Positions 34,386 through 47,150 of a DNA stretch of 64,000 nucleotides are shown in pieces. The notes under the pieces were generated by a model. The model was not told where the DNA came from and did not search any database. It saw nothing but the letters and a program-made list of their open reading frames with translations. The stretch is taken from contig JAKUCV010002329.1 of NCBI GenBank assembly GCA_028386065.3, positions 124,001 through 188,000 on the forward strand, in the 5' to 3' direction. The stretch is from Turnera subulata (lineage: Eukaryota; Streptophyta; Magnoliopsida; Malpighiales; Passifloraceae). A program made the position numbers and the translations under genes. Position 1 is the first letter of the stretch. Each line of letters starts with the position of its first letter.

Positions 34386-35012
34386 ACGGATGGCATGCAA
34401 GACTTGACATGAGACTGTATGTGTGACGGAATCCCACATCGGAAAGGAAGGGGAAGGTCTTGGGCCATATATACAGGGGTGCTGCACACCTCATTAGGTT
34501 GACCTTTTGGGGAGAGGGTAATGACCCCGTGACAGTTGGTAGCGGAGCCAGGTTCGTTCAAACTCTGATGTCCGAGGTGGCTGCACACCCCACTAGGTTG
34601 ACCTTTTGGGGAGAGAGTAATGACCCCGTGACAAATGGTAGCGGAGCCGACCCGACCCAACTCCGATGTCACGCCAAGCGCTCCGTGGGGACGGGGTAGG
34701 CAGGGTGCCCGGTCGACGACGAGGGCGTCGTCGGATTCGGTGGGGGAGAATGTGACGGAATCCCACATCGGAAAGGAAGGGGAAGGTCTTGGGCCATATA
34801 TACAGGGGTGCTGCACACCTCATTAGGTTGACCTTTTGGGGAGAGGGTAATGACCCCGTGACAGTATGTGGGACGCATGAATGATTAGGATGTCACTCTA
34901 TGATACTGCAATCTCTCTTACTCTTTCTTACCATATAGATGGCTTGCAAAACTTGACATGAGACTGTATGTGGGACGCATGAATGACTAGGATGTGACTC
35001 TATGATACGGCA
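34386..35012. repeat. Local duplication interrupted by a TRIM
   Basis: The phrase GACTTGACATGAGACTGTAT plus GTGGGACGCATGAATGA occurs once split by the TRIM (34400-34421 joined to 34864-34890) and once intact (about 34950-34990). Flanks match further on both sides. It is a tandem duplication of about 100 bp, one copy of which received the TRIM. Confidence 0.7.
34422..34863 (+). mobile_element. TRIM (miniature LTR retrotransposon), intact
   Basis: 442-bp element. Two 113-bp LTRs (34422-34534 and 34751-34863) appear identical, start TGTGACGG and end CCGTGACA. The target duplication GTATG is perfect (34417-34421 and 34864-34868). A primer site TGGTAGCGGAGCC lies at 34537, two bases after the LTR. 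A purine tract GGTGGGGGAGAA lies before the right LTR. The LTR contains a TATATA box at 34468. There is no protein. The interior contains a third, diverged partial LTR (34579-34633) followed at the same 2-base spacing by a second primer site (34636). Frames at 34298-34878 are chance. Identical LTRs imply recent insertion. Confidence 0.93.
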
Positions 35013-35249
35013 ACAACCTAGAATCACCACTAGAATCACCTCTGGATCAATCTGAATATCCTGACCCTGAATCTCAAACAAACTAATTATGAATCCACTC
35101 TTCACCTCCTAATCAACAAGGATTAGACAACAAAGCAGCAAGATGCTCAACAAATTTTGTGTAACAATTCTTCACCAACTAAACAGCATGCTTAAGTGAT
35201 GTTACTAACCCTGAGATTAAGTGTTTTAGTGCAAGAACTGAAACTCCAA

Positions 35250-35345
35250 GATCAATTGAACAAAATTGGTATAATAGAGAGGATCAATTGAACAAAATTA
35301 GGATAATTGAGAGGATCAATTGAACCAAATCGGATAAATTGGATG
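35250..35345 (+). repeat. Three-copy tandem repeat, about 33-bp unit
   Basis: Unit GATCAATTGAACAAAAT plus TGGTATAATAGAGAG is repeated three times with small changes. No gene. Confidence 0.7.
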
Positions 35346-36866
35346 GGAGATTGAGGATTTTGTAACCTGATACCCAAATTGACTATTTTAGGATAACACA
35401 TAGAGCATAAGAATAGTTTACCGTAAGTTCAATCTCAACTTTATTATTAATTGTGTAACTAATTAAGATGGTGACATATATTTATATAGGGTTTGTTACC
35501 GTATATGAATATGGGACAGGAGCACATTTGATTGTATATATTACTGTCGGCTATAAAAATAATTTATACTGCAAAACTACAAGGGGAGACGCAATGGTAG
35601 CTAACGCAGATGCTTTTATAGCTAAAGCTGAAGGAGATCTCATAACAAAATTAATCAACCAAAACTTATATGTGTTATATTATTAATCAACCAAAACTTG
35701 TAACGTGAGAGACGTATATGTGTGTCTGGATGATCTGTATAATACACAGTATTCATAAATTGTTGACTTTTTTAGATCCCTAGTTTCCTAGACGCATCTG
35801 TAGAAGACTTTTTCACTCAAAACAATCTTTTCCCTCCCTGCGTTTCGATTAAATAATCTTAAAAACAATATAGCCGTTGATAGTTTTCTCTTTTTTTAAA
35901 AAAAAAAAATCTGATAGCAATCGATTGTTTAATAGAAATATTTTGAATTTTGAAGTAGTTGTCCCTCGTGTAACCTATGAATGATATCGGACATATATAA
36001 TTCATGGCGGCTACAAAAGATTTTTTTATTTGTTCATATTAGAGAAAGAAAATGTCATTATAAGCTTTTTTTTAAAAGCAGTATAATATACATTTCTTAA
36101 TATTAATGACAAGTTGTAGTTGATGGGAGGAAGGAAATATACAAGTAGATCAAATCACTACAAATTTATGTCTGTTTAATTTTTTTTTCTACCAATATTT
36201 TATGATGCGTTGAAAGGGAATTTAATCCCCAACAATAAGAGAAGATCCAACCTGTCAGCACTAAGTGTAATATAGTGGTATTTTTTTTTTTTGATAATAA
36301 TAGTGGTATTTTTAGATTGGGGGATTGAGAAAATTGGAGTAGTTTTACATGAAACTAAAAAAGTAGTGGGAGCATAAACTAAAGAATACTGCCGGTATTT
36401 GTGATCTATTCTTGATATTTGGGTCTATGAATGATCAAATGTCTATGTACGATGAACATACGGTTGTAAGAGAAAGAAAAATTATTGTCGGCTAAGCATG
36501 ACTCATCAGCTTTGAGAAAGAAGAGTCAAAAGTATATTTCCGTCCAGGAATTTATACACTAATTAAGAATATTCAAATAACATATCAGATCCAATCCAAA
36601 GAGCAATTGACTAACTTATTCATATTTTATCTCTCTTTTTTTTTTAAAAAAAAAAACACAGTGAGTGAGTGGTAGTCCATTTATTGAACATTAGGCTGAA
36701 TAAGCCTTGGGGAACCCCCTGAATCCTGATACATCACGGGCAAGCAATGAATTGCACAAATTGAGAAACACCTAGATAAAGTGAATAAGCCTAACTAACT
36801 AATCAATCTGCACACTGATTAACTTCACACGAGTACACACACATGTTTCAAAGAGACTTGCCGTTT
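35346..36866. other. Intergenic AT-rich region, no gene seen
   Basis: Poly(A)/poly(T) runs at 35890, 36280 and 36640. The 72-residue frame at 35468-35686 has no domain. A minus-strand tail near 36650-36860 next to a T-run could be another truncated retroposon, but no target duplication was found. Confidence 0.35.
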
Positions 36867-36884
36867 CTCTACTTCATTTTCTTT

Positions 36885-37374
36885 TTTTGGTCGAAACCGG
36901 AAGTATATTAAAAAAATATACGTGAGCTCATTACATGTTTAGAAGTCGATAGCTCAATTCGACTTCTATAATATACAAGAAAACACGATAACCATACTAG
37001 GACACTACATGACAAGGAATCAAAATTCCGAACATAGAATAAATTGAAACAGGCTCAGGAATTGGCCGAGGTGGAAACATCCAAGGCCGGGAGTGAAGAT
37101 CGGTCAATGAGGATGGGGAGGCACCGTCCGCCGATCCACGTCCATACTGGAGCTGGACGCTCCGGGAGAGAAAATCATGCTGTGGCATTCTTCTCCCAGG
37201 ACCACCGCTGTATGGTTTGGGGGTTTGCGGGGTCGGGGGAGGGGGGCGGATTGGTTAAAATTTGAGGAAACGACTGGATAGACGGCTGAGGCAATAGCTG
37301 GAGGTGGGTTAGGGCCAGTGAGAGTCAGGGAAATCTCAGGATTATGCGAGTGGGGTTGGGCATTTGATACATTC
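36885..37374 (-). mobile_element. 5'-truncated retroposon (LINE 3' end) with 18-bp target duplication
   Basis: The exact 18-bp direct repeat CTCTACTTCATTTTCTTT lies at 36867-36884 and 37375-37392. Next to the left copy is a T-run, i.e. an A-rich tail on the minus strand. A long target duplication plus tail is the hallmark of target-primed reverse transcription. The 490-bp body has only broken frames on the minus strand (Pro/Ser-rich), consistent with LINE ORF1/UTR debris. A processed transcript is the alternative. Confidence 0.75.
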
Positions 37375-37392
37375 CTCTACTTCATTTTCTTT

Positions 37393-38053
37393 CTCCTCCC
37401 TTCTTGGTTTTCTTTTTAGATCTAAATATCAGATTGCAGACCTAATAGAATTGACCATTTTTTAATGCTAATCCATGACCTCAACAGACTGAAAAGAAAG
37501 GTTAATGAGAAAATGGCGGAAAATAAAGCAACTACATCAGACCATGATACAAAGGTCATGCAAGTTCATATTAAAAAAAAAATAATAATTATAAGAGGAA
37601 TCATTATGGGATGAAATTATCGATGTCTACTCCCAGGAAGATATGGGGTTCAAAGCTTGTGGGTGCCTTTGGAAAGAATTATTATTTCGGCAGAAACAAT
37701 AAATTTTATAAGGATGCTCAATATGGTGGTCCTTTAAAAGTTCATGGTTACAAGATGGGAATGATGAATAATATGATATGCGATATTGGGAGAAGTTTTT
37801 AAATTGATGAATACAATGGTTTAATGCTTGTTGGAGAATATAGAGAAAGTCTAACTTTAGTTAAGAGTTTAAATATGATTTGAAGTCTACTTTTTTTTGA
37901 GAACCTGATTAATTTGAAGTCCACTTGAATGACGGAAAATATAAGATTTACATTTGAGAGTTAAAAAAATGGAAGACAAAATAAAATGGAAAACTCATTT
38001 TAACTTTTGGACATTATAGTCATTTTGTGAGTATAAAGGTTGGAGGGGAGACG
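37393..38053. other. Intergenic, no gene seen
   Basis: AT-rich. The 63-residue frame at 37611-37802 has no recognisable domain. Confidence 0.35.
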
Positions 38054-38061
38054 CTTATAAG

Positions 38062-38630
38062 TAGACATGGCAAAACGGTTATTGACACGACAACCCGACA
38101 CGAAATTAGCAGGTATAGGTCAGAGATTTTCAACCCATTTAGTTAAATGGGTCGACCCGACACGACACGAAATTTAGCAGGTCAGATCGCGGATTGACCC
38201 GCCAACCCGATAGGTACCTGTTTATGACCTGATTATATTTAGGGTATAGATATTTTACTAATTTAATATAAGACTTATTCAATATTTAAGGCTAAAGTTA
38301 CTAAAATTATCCAAAAAAATTTACATAAATGATCTAAAATATTATTATATTATGATTCTATAATTTATAATTTTAGTTAATATATCAAAAAATCTAATTA
38401 TATACCTATTTGTTTAAAAAATACAATGACTTGTGCAAAATAGAAAAATTTCAAACTATTTTTTAGGCTTGTTAACTTAATAGGTAACCTGCGGGTCAAC
38501 CCGAATCCGACACGATAATAAACGGGTTGGACACGACACGACACGATTATTAAATGGATCGGGTTGGGTTGAAGATTTGGAACCCGTTTACCTATTCAAC
38601 CCGACACGACAACACGAATTGCCAGGTCTA
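38062..38630 (+). mobile_element. hAT-type MITE, copy 1
   Basis: 569 bp. Ends are TAGACATGGCAAAACGG and its near inverse AATTGCCAGGTCTA. A perfect 8-bp target duplication CTTATAAG lies at 38054-38061 and 38631-38638. The subterminal regions are full of ACCCGACACGAC-type repeats around an AT-rich middle. No coding capacity. An 8-bp duplication is diagnostic of the hAT superfamily. Copy 2 is at 55030-55593. Confidence 0.9.
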
Positions 38631-38754
38631 CTTATAAGTATGTGGAGCGCAAATATCACCTCCCACAAATAGATGTAATTATTTAGTAAATGAAAGATAA
38701 ACATAGAAAAAAAAAACTCATTTGATGCACGTAGAACTCTTAATAAGAAAATTT

Positions 38755-41700
38755 TATGATAATCTCTGCGGTTACAATGTCTTCCACACAAGGAAGAGTA
38801 TCATCATCCCATACAGTAGAATTGGGAGTACGAGCTCCTTCAACTGCTAATAGATGAGCAACTTTATTAGCTGAACGTTTAACATGACATAAAGTAAAAC
38901 TAGCAAAGTCTAGCGAAAAGAGCTAAAATATCCTGAAACACCATGCCAGCTTGATTCTAGGGTAACCTTTTAGTTTGCAAGGCCGTGATAAGCACAAGGC
39001 AGTCAGTCTCCCAGACGAGTGAAGAGTAACCACAGGTTCGAGCATGCTGGATACCAAAGTGTGCCGCTAATGCTTCACCAACCAAAGGATCAATGCACCG
39101 CTGTATATGCTTGAATCCACACTGCAGAACCCTACCCTGCACGTCGCAAAAGACAGCTCCTAAGCCCCACCCATACGATTTACAAGCCAGCGTCCGTGTT
39201 CATCTTGAGTGAGCCTTGTGGAGGAGGATGCCATGGCTTCTCCTGAGATTGCGTTGTGTCTCTGTGTGATCGAGATTGCCCCAAATTCTCTCGGGCATAG
39301 TCCTGATAATAAATAAGAGCTCCAGAGGCGATAACCGAAGCAGAGCCATTGGAGTTATTAAATACCACTTGGTCTCGATGGCCAGATTAAAAGAGTGTTC
39401 ATCCAATGCAGCATTCAGCTCCACAAGCCATGCACGAGTACTGGTGGCTGCGGATCTCGGGAGAGTGATTGTGGAAGCTGACCAGACCTGTGCCGTCCAT
39501 TGACAGTTTTTAAAGAGATGTAAGCCTGTCTCTTCTGCTAGCCCACATAAGGGACACTGAATCTCCACTAGTATATTTTTGTGCCTAAGATTCGTGCGAG
39601 TGGCCAATGAATAGTAGCTCAACCTCCATAGGAAAATCCGTACTTTTGGGGGGGATCATCAAAGACCAAAGACGTTTCCACCAAGTAGTGTTTGCAGTCG
39701 GTTTGGTGCAGCTGTTGTCACATTATTGGACATAAAAAAAAAATGGTAGCCACTCTGAACGGTATATGATCCATCTTTGATGAATTGCCAGGATATATGA
39801 TCTGCAGGAAGACGATAACTAATAGGTATCTGATGGATTGCAGCAGCTTGGCTTGGACCAACAATGTCTCGAATAAGTGCAGTGTTCCAAGATCAGGTAT
39901 CTGCATCAATGAGTTCCCTTACCATTAGCAGCACTGGATAAACCGTTTCGGAGCACTGGAATCAGGATCCCCTCGTTCAGCCATTTATCCTCCCATAAAT
40001 GTACAGATTCTCCATTCCCAATAATCCACTTTATTCCATCCTTTATCGCAACTCGGGTGGTAATAATGCTCCTCCATGTATAGCTTGTTCGATAACCAAT
40101 GCGTGCATGCATGACATCACTGCAGTAGTAATATCGAACTTTGAGTACCTTGGCCAACAGTGAGTCAGGTGTAGTCTGCAGGCCCCAGGCTTGTTTCGCG
40201 AGCATAGCCAGATTGAATTTTGCTAGCCTGCGAAAACCAAGCCCACCAAGCCTTTTTGAAAGACATAACTTATCCCAAGCAACCCAGCATAGTTCTTTCT
40301 TTCCTTTTTCATGTCCCCACCAGAACTTGCGTATAGCATGCTCCATGTTGTCACATGTTCTCTGTGGAAGCAGAAAACTACTCATGATGTAGGTAGGGAT
40401 AGTTTGTACCACTGACTTGATGAGAACCTCTTTCCCGGCGCGTGAAAGTGTTGTCTCCTTCCATCCACTAAGCTTTTTGCAAACTCGGTCCTCTAGTGAG
40501 CTGAAAATTGCTTTCTTTGATCGGTCCACCACCGTAGGTATACCCAAATACTTCTGGAATCAGTCCACTGCCTTTATACCTGTCCTCTCTTGGACTTGGA
40601 TAGCAAACTGTTCATCCATGTTGCGGCTTAGGGAAAATTCCAATTTGTCGAAGTTGGTGCATTGTTGACCTGAAGCTCCTCATACTCTCTGATTATTTGG
40701 ATCATATGCTCACTCTCCTCCCATGTAGCTCGAGTGAATAGAAGGCAGTCATCTACAAAGAACAAGTGGCTAGTCGGGGACGCCATCTGGCAACCTGTAC
40801 ACCATGGATCACACCTTGAAGTTCAGCCTCTCTGATAAGGGCAGAAAAAACCTCGGCACATAACAGGAATAAATATGGTGACAGTGGATCGCCTTGACGT
40901 AATCCCCTAGAAGGCCTGAAACTAGAAATTGGAGTACCATTGATCAAAATAGAATAAGATACATAAGTGACACAATTCATTATCAATGAAACCCATTGCT
41001 CGCAAAAGCCTAACTTTCTCATTAGTCTCTCCAAAAAAGACCACTCAACATGATCATAAGCCTTACTCATGTCCATTAAGTCCGAGAATTCCTCTCTTTC
41101 CTTTTTTCTTTTTCCGCATATGATGAAAAATTTCAAAGGCTAAGAGGGCATTATCAGTGATGAGATGACCAGAGACAAAGGCACTCTGATTCAAACTAAT
41201 AATGGAAGGAAGGACAGTTTTCAGCCTATTTGCTAAAACTTTAGCGATGATCTTATAGAAAATATTGCATAAGCTAATAGGCCTAAACTGAGAACACAAG
41301 GTAGGATTTGGAACTTTTGGAATTAAAGCAATGAAAGTAGAATTGAAATCACTAAAACAACTATTACTCTGCAATAAAGAAAGAATTAAACTACTAATAC
41401 TAGGTCCTAAAATGTCCCAAAATTGTTGGTAAAAAATAGCAGGCATACCATCCGATCCGGGTGCCTTCGTAGGGTGCATTTGTTTTAAGGCATACTCTAT
41501 TTCCTCTTTATAAAATCTCGCGTGAGGTCCATATTCATCTCATTCATCACCTTCTCCCCCACACAACCCAAGACTCTATCAGCCCTTGAACTTCCACTGG
41601 AGGTAAATAAGTCTTGAAAATAATCCACCTGCACATTTTCAATATCATGAGGTCGAGAAAACCATTGTCCCGAGTCATCCTAAACTCTTTTTATATGGTT

Positions 41701-42839
41701 CCGTTTGCGCCTTTGAGAGGCTTTTCCATGAAACTAACTGGTGTTGCAATCCCCCTCTTTTAGCCAATGGGTTCGGGACCTCTATGTCCACATGACTTCC
41801 TCTTTTCAAATCAGTTCATTAACCTCCCATCCAATGGAATTAATCTCTGCTGTGATTGTATGTGTAATTGGCAAAGCTTGGAGATGATCAAGCTGCTTGC
41901 GGTACCGTTTGAGTTGTTTATTAACCGAGCCAAAGTGGCTATCATTCCATTCCTTGAACCACATAGCACAAAACTCCAGTCTAGAACCAATACTTGTAGT
42001 GTTGGCAGCTAAGAGAGACGTGGACCATGCTGAAGTAACCTCGTCCCGAAATCCATCTTACTGCAACCACTTCATCTCGAATCTAAAAGGTCTGCTTTTT
42101 TCAGTTGCAATTCGCCCGTCACGGTATGATTGTCTTAGTAGTAGGGGCGAATGGTCAGAAAACTTCCACGGTAGGTGAATTAATATATGTGAAGGAAACA
42201 TCAAGTGCCAAGCCTCATTCGCAACCCCCTGTCCAGCCTTTCACGTATATGTGTGTCATCATCATGATTACTATCCCATGTAAATATATTGCCTATGTAG
42301 TCCACTTCCTTCAGTTGACAATCGTGCAAAACAACCCTAAATTGCTCTAGGCATCTGTAGTCCCTGGGTCGACCATCCTCTTTTTCAGTGGAATACATAA
42401 TTTCGTTAAAATCTCCCATGATCAGCCATGGAAAACTGGAAACATTATGAAGCTGACGTAAGAGATTCCATGTGTGATGTTTATTCTGTTGTTCCGGCCA
42501 TCCATACAACCCCGTAAATCTCCACTGATCATTCTGCTCCCCCAGATAACAAACGTGGGCATCAATGTGGTGAAGAGACATTGAAAGCAAAGTAACGTCC
42601 CACAAATCCTTCCAGAAGAGCACCAAACCTCGCTTCCAACCGCTGCCAGTACCCTCACAATCAACAACAAAGACATTAGGAAACCGTAGTCTGTTATTTA
42701 ATCTATGAACTTCATTACTTTTGAGCCTAGTCTCTGAAAGAAAGACCAGAGATGGGGAATCAAGCTGGAGTTGCTTGATTAGATTATTCTCTGTCTGTGG
42801 GCTCCCCAACCCCCGGTAGTTCCACGCAAAGATCTTCAT
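38755..42839 (-). pseudogene. LINE-D ORF2 (endonuclease, RT, zinc ribbon, RNase H), broken
   Basis: Minus strand from the ATG at 42839. Endonuclease 42839-42201 ('AWNYRGLG', 'FLSETR', 'W.LIMGDFNEIM', 'DRGL'). RT: 41479-41063 ('HPTKAPGSDG', 'FRPISLCNIFYKIIAK', 'NQSAFVSGHLITDN') and 41136-40740 ('SKAYDHVEW', 'RGLRQGDPLSPYLF', then FVDD near 40755). Connector 40547-39906 ('LSRAGKEVLIKSV', 'FWWGHEKGKK'). Zinc-ribbon region 39622-39480 ('CPLCGLAEETGLHLF'). RNase H 39170-38755 ('EALAAHFGIQHA', 'ETDCLVLI', 'HVKRSANKVAHLLA'-type end). All expected domains are present in order, but frameshifts and stops separate them. This is the most complete LINE in the window. Confidence 0.9.
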
Positions 42840-42841
42840 TG

Positions 42842-44389
42842 TGTAAGTTTCCGTAATCTATATGACACTCATATACAACATCGAATACACAGCGGAAGCA
42901 AGGAAACTTAACCAAGAACCAAGTGATGCATCATAAACCGTACAATAAAACTTAACATACCTGGAAGATTAGGATCTTTCACCTAATAGCTGGGTAGAAT
43001 CAGTGAGAGCTTGACAACAGCCTAGCTCCTCTACGATATCCACACGAACCGTGATTGGCTTGAAATCGTCCTACGAATCAAACCTCGAGCACTTCCGGAC
43101 TGGGTGCTAGCAGCAGTAAACCGGAAGCTAAGTGTTTTGGGTGTGTGTTTTAATTCTTCTCTTTCACAAAGTGAAGAAGATGGTGAGGAGAATGTGAGGT
43201 CTGAAAAACCAAAAGCACAAGGCCAGAGGAAGGGAGCCAAAACGTGAGTGAAGAGGAGAATGTGATCTGATCACAATCGTTTTTCCCCATCATCCATAAT
43301 GCACAATAGTTTAAACACTAATGCCCATAATAGTGGACCAATGATGATGAAGATACCCACCATTGTCCCCCACTAATCCTAACCAGACCACAACCCACCA
43401 AATAAAGATGTCTGAACAATAATTCACAGAATTATTGATCCCAAAACCGGCCCTGGTTCAACCATGGTCCAACCACGGTCCAACCACACCAGGTCCAACC
43501 ATGGTCCAACCACGGTTCAACCACCTGCTCGAATCAACGGTTCTATGTGTGTGACCCTGTAGGCACTTGTAACGTCCGGCAATAATTGTAAAAACTCATT
43601 TTACAATTATAAGCAAAGAGCGGCGTCTAGCAACACATCATTGCTACCCGAACGACAAGATCAGTACTGATTCTCTATCCCTCGGAATATGTCATCGTCC
43701 CTTCGTCCCATTATCTAGATCAAACACGAGACATGGAATATGTCAATCTCGTATATGTTTAATCTATGTTTCTTGATCCCCGAGTTAACTGTATAAAACG
43801 GATACCCGTGATATCACCATATCACCTAATCCGAGCATGGCAATGCATTTAACAGTTCAACTCTATCAAGAAACCACACGATAATATACCCGTTATATGG
43901 GTCGGACGAATCCCCTCTTGATCAATCAAAACCCACTACATACTCGGCATATACCCAATGATTACCCTTATGTCCACCCAGTTACGGATGACTAGGAATA
44001 ATATCAAAGTACATGATTCATATGTTGGATACCTTGACGATCTCAGGTCGGAGGACAATTACATCTATAAGAACCACTAATGACATACATATAACGTTCC
44101 ATGTAGTGTTCTTATGTGGGTCGGTCCAGTCCACAAGTTCTCCAACTTGTACCCGTATGTAGAATTCATATCACATATGCAATTCTCAACATACGCTAGT
44201 CTTAATTTATTATTACAACCCATCCGTAATAATAATCGACTAGGGACATTTAAGAATATGAAATATTCTAGGGTTATAAGTATGTGCAAGCGTTTATCTC
44301 ATAAACGATACTTATTGGAATAACCTTAATGTGTATACATGACAACAAATAATCATCCATGATTGGCTTTTGGGCATATTACACTAACA
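42842..44389 (-). repeat. Copia-1 3' LTR
   Basis: 1,548 bp, nearly identical to 49884-51442. Contains a GGTCCAACCACG-type minisatellite at about 43455-43530. The small frames at 43031-43240 and 44077-44323 recur in the other LTR and are not genes. Confidence 0.92.
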
Positions 44390-44402
44390 ATCTCCCACTT
44401 GC
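44390..44402 (-). promoter_or_regulatory. Copia-1 polypurine tract
   Basis: Minus-strand CAAGTGGGAGAT abuts the TGTTAG of the 3' LTR, the standard copia plus-strand primer. Confidence 0.75.
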
Positions 44403-44403
44403 A

Positions 44404-47150
44404 CTAAAGCCAATCATCCATATATCTCATATATGTGGATCTAGCATGACCATCATGCTTCCGCAGCGTGAGAAGATCAGTCAAAAGATCTGATACATAG
44501 TTCTCAAACGGAACTTTGTACAGCCACAGTTGTAGAGTCGGCAACTGTTTCTTGCCTGGAACTCTTCCAGCAAACAGCGCCACATCCAAGAAAAACACAT
44601 AAACTTATTGCGATATAAAATCATCCCTGTCTGTTTGGAAGCAAGCATCTTTGTAACACTTTACAACAAGCCCATCAACGCTTCCGTAAACCAGGAATGC
44701 ATCCTTAGTGCTTCTCAAGTACTTAAGGATATATATAACTGCTGTCCAGTGACTTTCACCGGGATCAGATTGGCATCTGCTCGTGACAATCAGAGCATAA
44801 GTGACATTCGGTCGAGTACATAATATGGCATACATGATAGATCCTATTGCCGAAGCACAAGGGATCTTACTCATCCGCTCTCTCTCCCTAGTCGCACTAG
44901 GACATTGACTCTTTGAGAGAGATATGCCATGTGACATGGGCAAGAAACCCTTCTTGGAATCTTGCATGCTAAACCTCTTTAGCATCTTGTCAACATATGT
45001 TCTCTGACTTAGCCCGAGAAGCCTTTTGGATCTATCTCTATAGATCTTTATGCTTAACACTTAGGCAGCTTCTCCTAAGTCCTTCATTGAGAAATTCTTT
45101 CCTAACCAAGTCTTTGCAGATTTTAGTGTCGGAATATCATTCTCAATAAGTAGGATGTCGTCGACCTACAACAACAAGAAAACAATAGTGCTCCCACTAA
45201 CCTTCTAGTAAACACATGAATCATCTTCACTTTTAATGAAACCAAATTCTTTGATTACTTCATTAAAAACAAAGATTCCAACTCCTTGAAGCTTGCTTTG
45301 GTCCACAAATGGACCTTCGCAACTCGCAGCTATAACCAATAGAATCCGGATGGATTTAACCATGGCGACTGGTGAGAAGGTTTCATCATAGTCAATACTA
45401 TGAACTTGCTTGAAACCTTTCGCAACCAATTGCCCTTTAAAGGTAATCACATTACCATCCATGTCGGTCTTTCACAAAGACCCATTTGCACCCTATAGGT
45501 TTTACCCTTTCAGGTGGATCAAACAAGGTCCATACCTTGTTTTGATACATGGATTCCATTTCCGAATTCATAGCTTCAAGCCACTTCTTGGAGTCAAGAC
45601 CCGTAATGGTCAGCTGATAGGAAGTGGGCTCATCCTTACTTATGAGCATCACATCACCGGTATGAGTCATGAGAAATCCATATTTCTCAGGCTCATACCG
45701 AGTCCTATCCGACCTACGCGGTCCATGTGTTACAGGAACAGGATTCTCGTCCACAACACTTTGTGGTTCCTGTTCTTGTTCCATCTCAGCCTCTTTATCT
45801 CGAACTTCTTCGAGTTCTATTATCCTCCCACTAATTCTTCTAGAAATAGACATTCTTTCTAGAAAAATAGCATTCCGAGCCACAAACACTTTGTGCTCTA
45901 TGGGATTATAGAAACAATACCCTTTAAGGTATCATACAAAAGGCACTTGTCGGATTTAGGGTCGAGTTTATCTGATGCTTCACGTCTCACGTAAGCCTCA
46001 CAACCCTAAGTCCTCATAAAAGACAAATTGGGACGCTTCCCAATCCATATCTCATATGGTGTCTATCCAACCGATTAGATGGAACACGGTTAAGGTAAAT
46101 GCAGCACTCAATAATGCATGTCCGTAAAAGGAAGAAGGAAGGTCAGCTTGACTCATCATAGAACGAACCATGTCCAACAAGGTTCGGTTCCTCCTATTAG
46201 ATACACCAATTGATGAAGTGTACTCGGAGGAGAAATTTGTGATACTATACCACAACACTTTAGATGATCAAGAAACTCTCGGCCTAAGTATTCACCTCCT
46301 CGATCTTATCGAAGTATCTTAATACTTTTCCGAGTCGATTCTGTACTTCATTCTTGAATTCTTTGAACTTTTCAAAGGATTCTGACTTGTGTCTCATTAG
46401 ATACACATAGCCGTATCTACTGAAGTCATTAGTAAATGTAATGAAGTATTGAAAAACACCTCTAGCCTGTGTAGACATAGGTCCGCATACATCAGTATGT
46501 ATTAGACCTAGCAAGTCCTAGGCTCTTCACCTTTACCCGTAAAGTAAGCCTTAGTCATTTTGCCTAATAAACATGACTCATATGTCTCATATGATTCAAA
46601 ATCAAATGAGTCTAAAATCCAACTTTATGGAGTTTAGGAATACGAGTCTCGTTTATATGGGCCAAACGACTATGCCAGAGATAAGTTTCACTAGAATCAT
46701 GTAATCTGACCTTCTTCGTATTAATGTTATAGATAGGCATTACTAGGTTTAGAACATACAAACTATCGTTTAAAATGCACCATCATAATCTATTTCATTT
46801 AAATAAATAGAACAACAACTGTTCTTTATTCTCAATAAAACTTTTCTTGTCCATACAAGACACAGAAATCAAATTCCTGCTTATGGTAGGTACATAATAG
46901 CAATTGTATAGTTCTAAAACCATAACCCTCAGTAAGGATAGATAGTGAATCCCTACGGCTAATGTAGCAACTCTTGTTGCAATTCAGACACGTAGGTCTA
47001 TCTCATCCTTAGCCAATCTCCCACTCTTTCTCAGTTCCTACACATTTCTACAAATGTGAGAACCACATTTGGTATCTAATACCCATGATACAGAGATAGA
47101 GATATTAGCTTCTATAACAAAATACATGAAGCGAAAGTCTCACTTCCCTT
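44404..47150 (-). pseudogene. Copia-1 pol (integrase, RT, RNase H), broken
   Basis: Integrase core at 46514-46284 ('HTDVCGPM', 'ITFTNDFSRYGYVYLM'). Linker and RT start at 45889-45452 ('WLEAMNSEMESMYQNKVWTL', 'GCKWVFV'). RT fingers at 45462-45205 ('LVAKGFKQVHSIDYDETFSP'); here the sequence jumps from 'LLVIAAS' to 'KLQGVGIFVF', so a conserved part of the palm seems to be missing. The YVDD box near 45165 reads stop-VDD, because TAG at 45166-45168 replaces the Tyr codon. RNase H at 45060-44404 ('TYVDKMLKRFSM', 'IGSIMYAILCTRPNVTYAL'). Many other stops. It cannot encode active enzymes. Confidence 0.9.

Noticed and set aside
34298..34878. Frames of up to 172 residues around the TRIM
   Set aside because: They result from the repeated LTR copies and the CT-rich tract; TRIMs do not encode proteins.
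35468..35686. 72-residue frame in the intergenic region
   Set aside because: No domain, no splice context, AT-rich surroundings; indistinguishable from chance.
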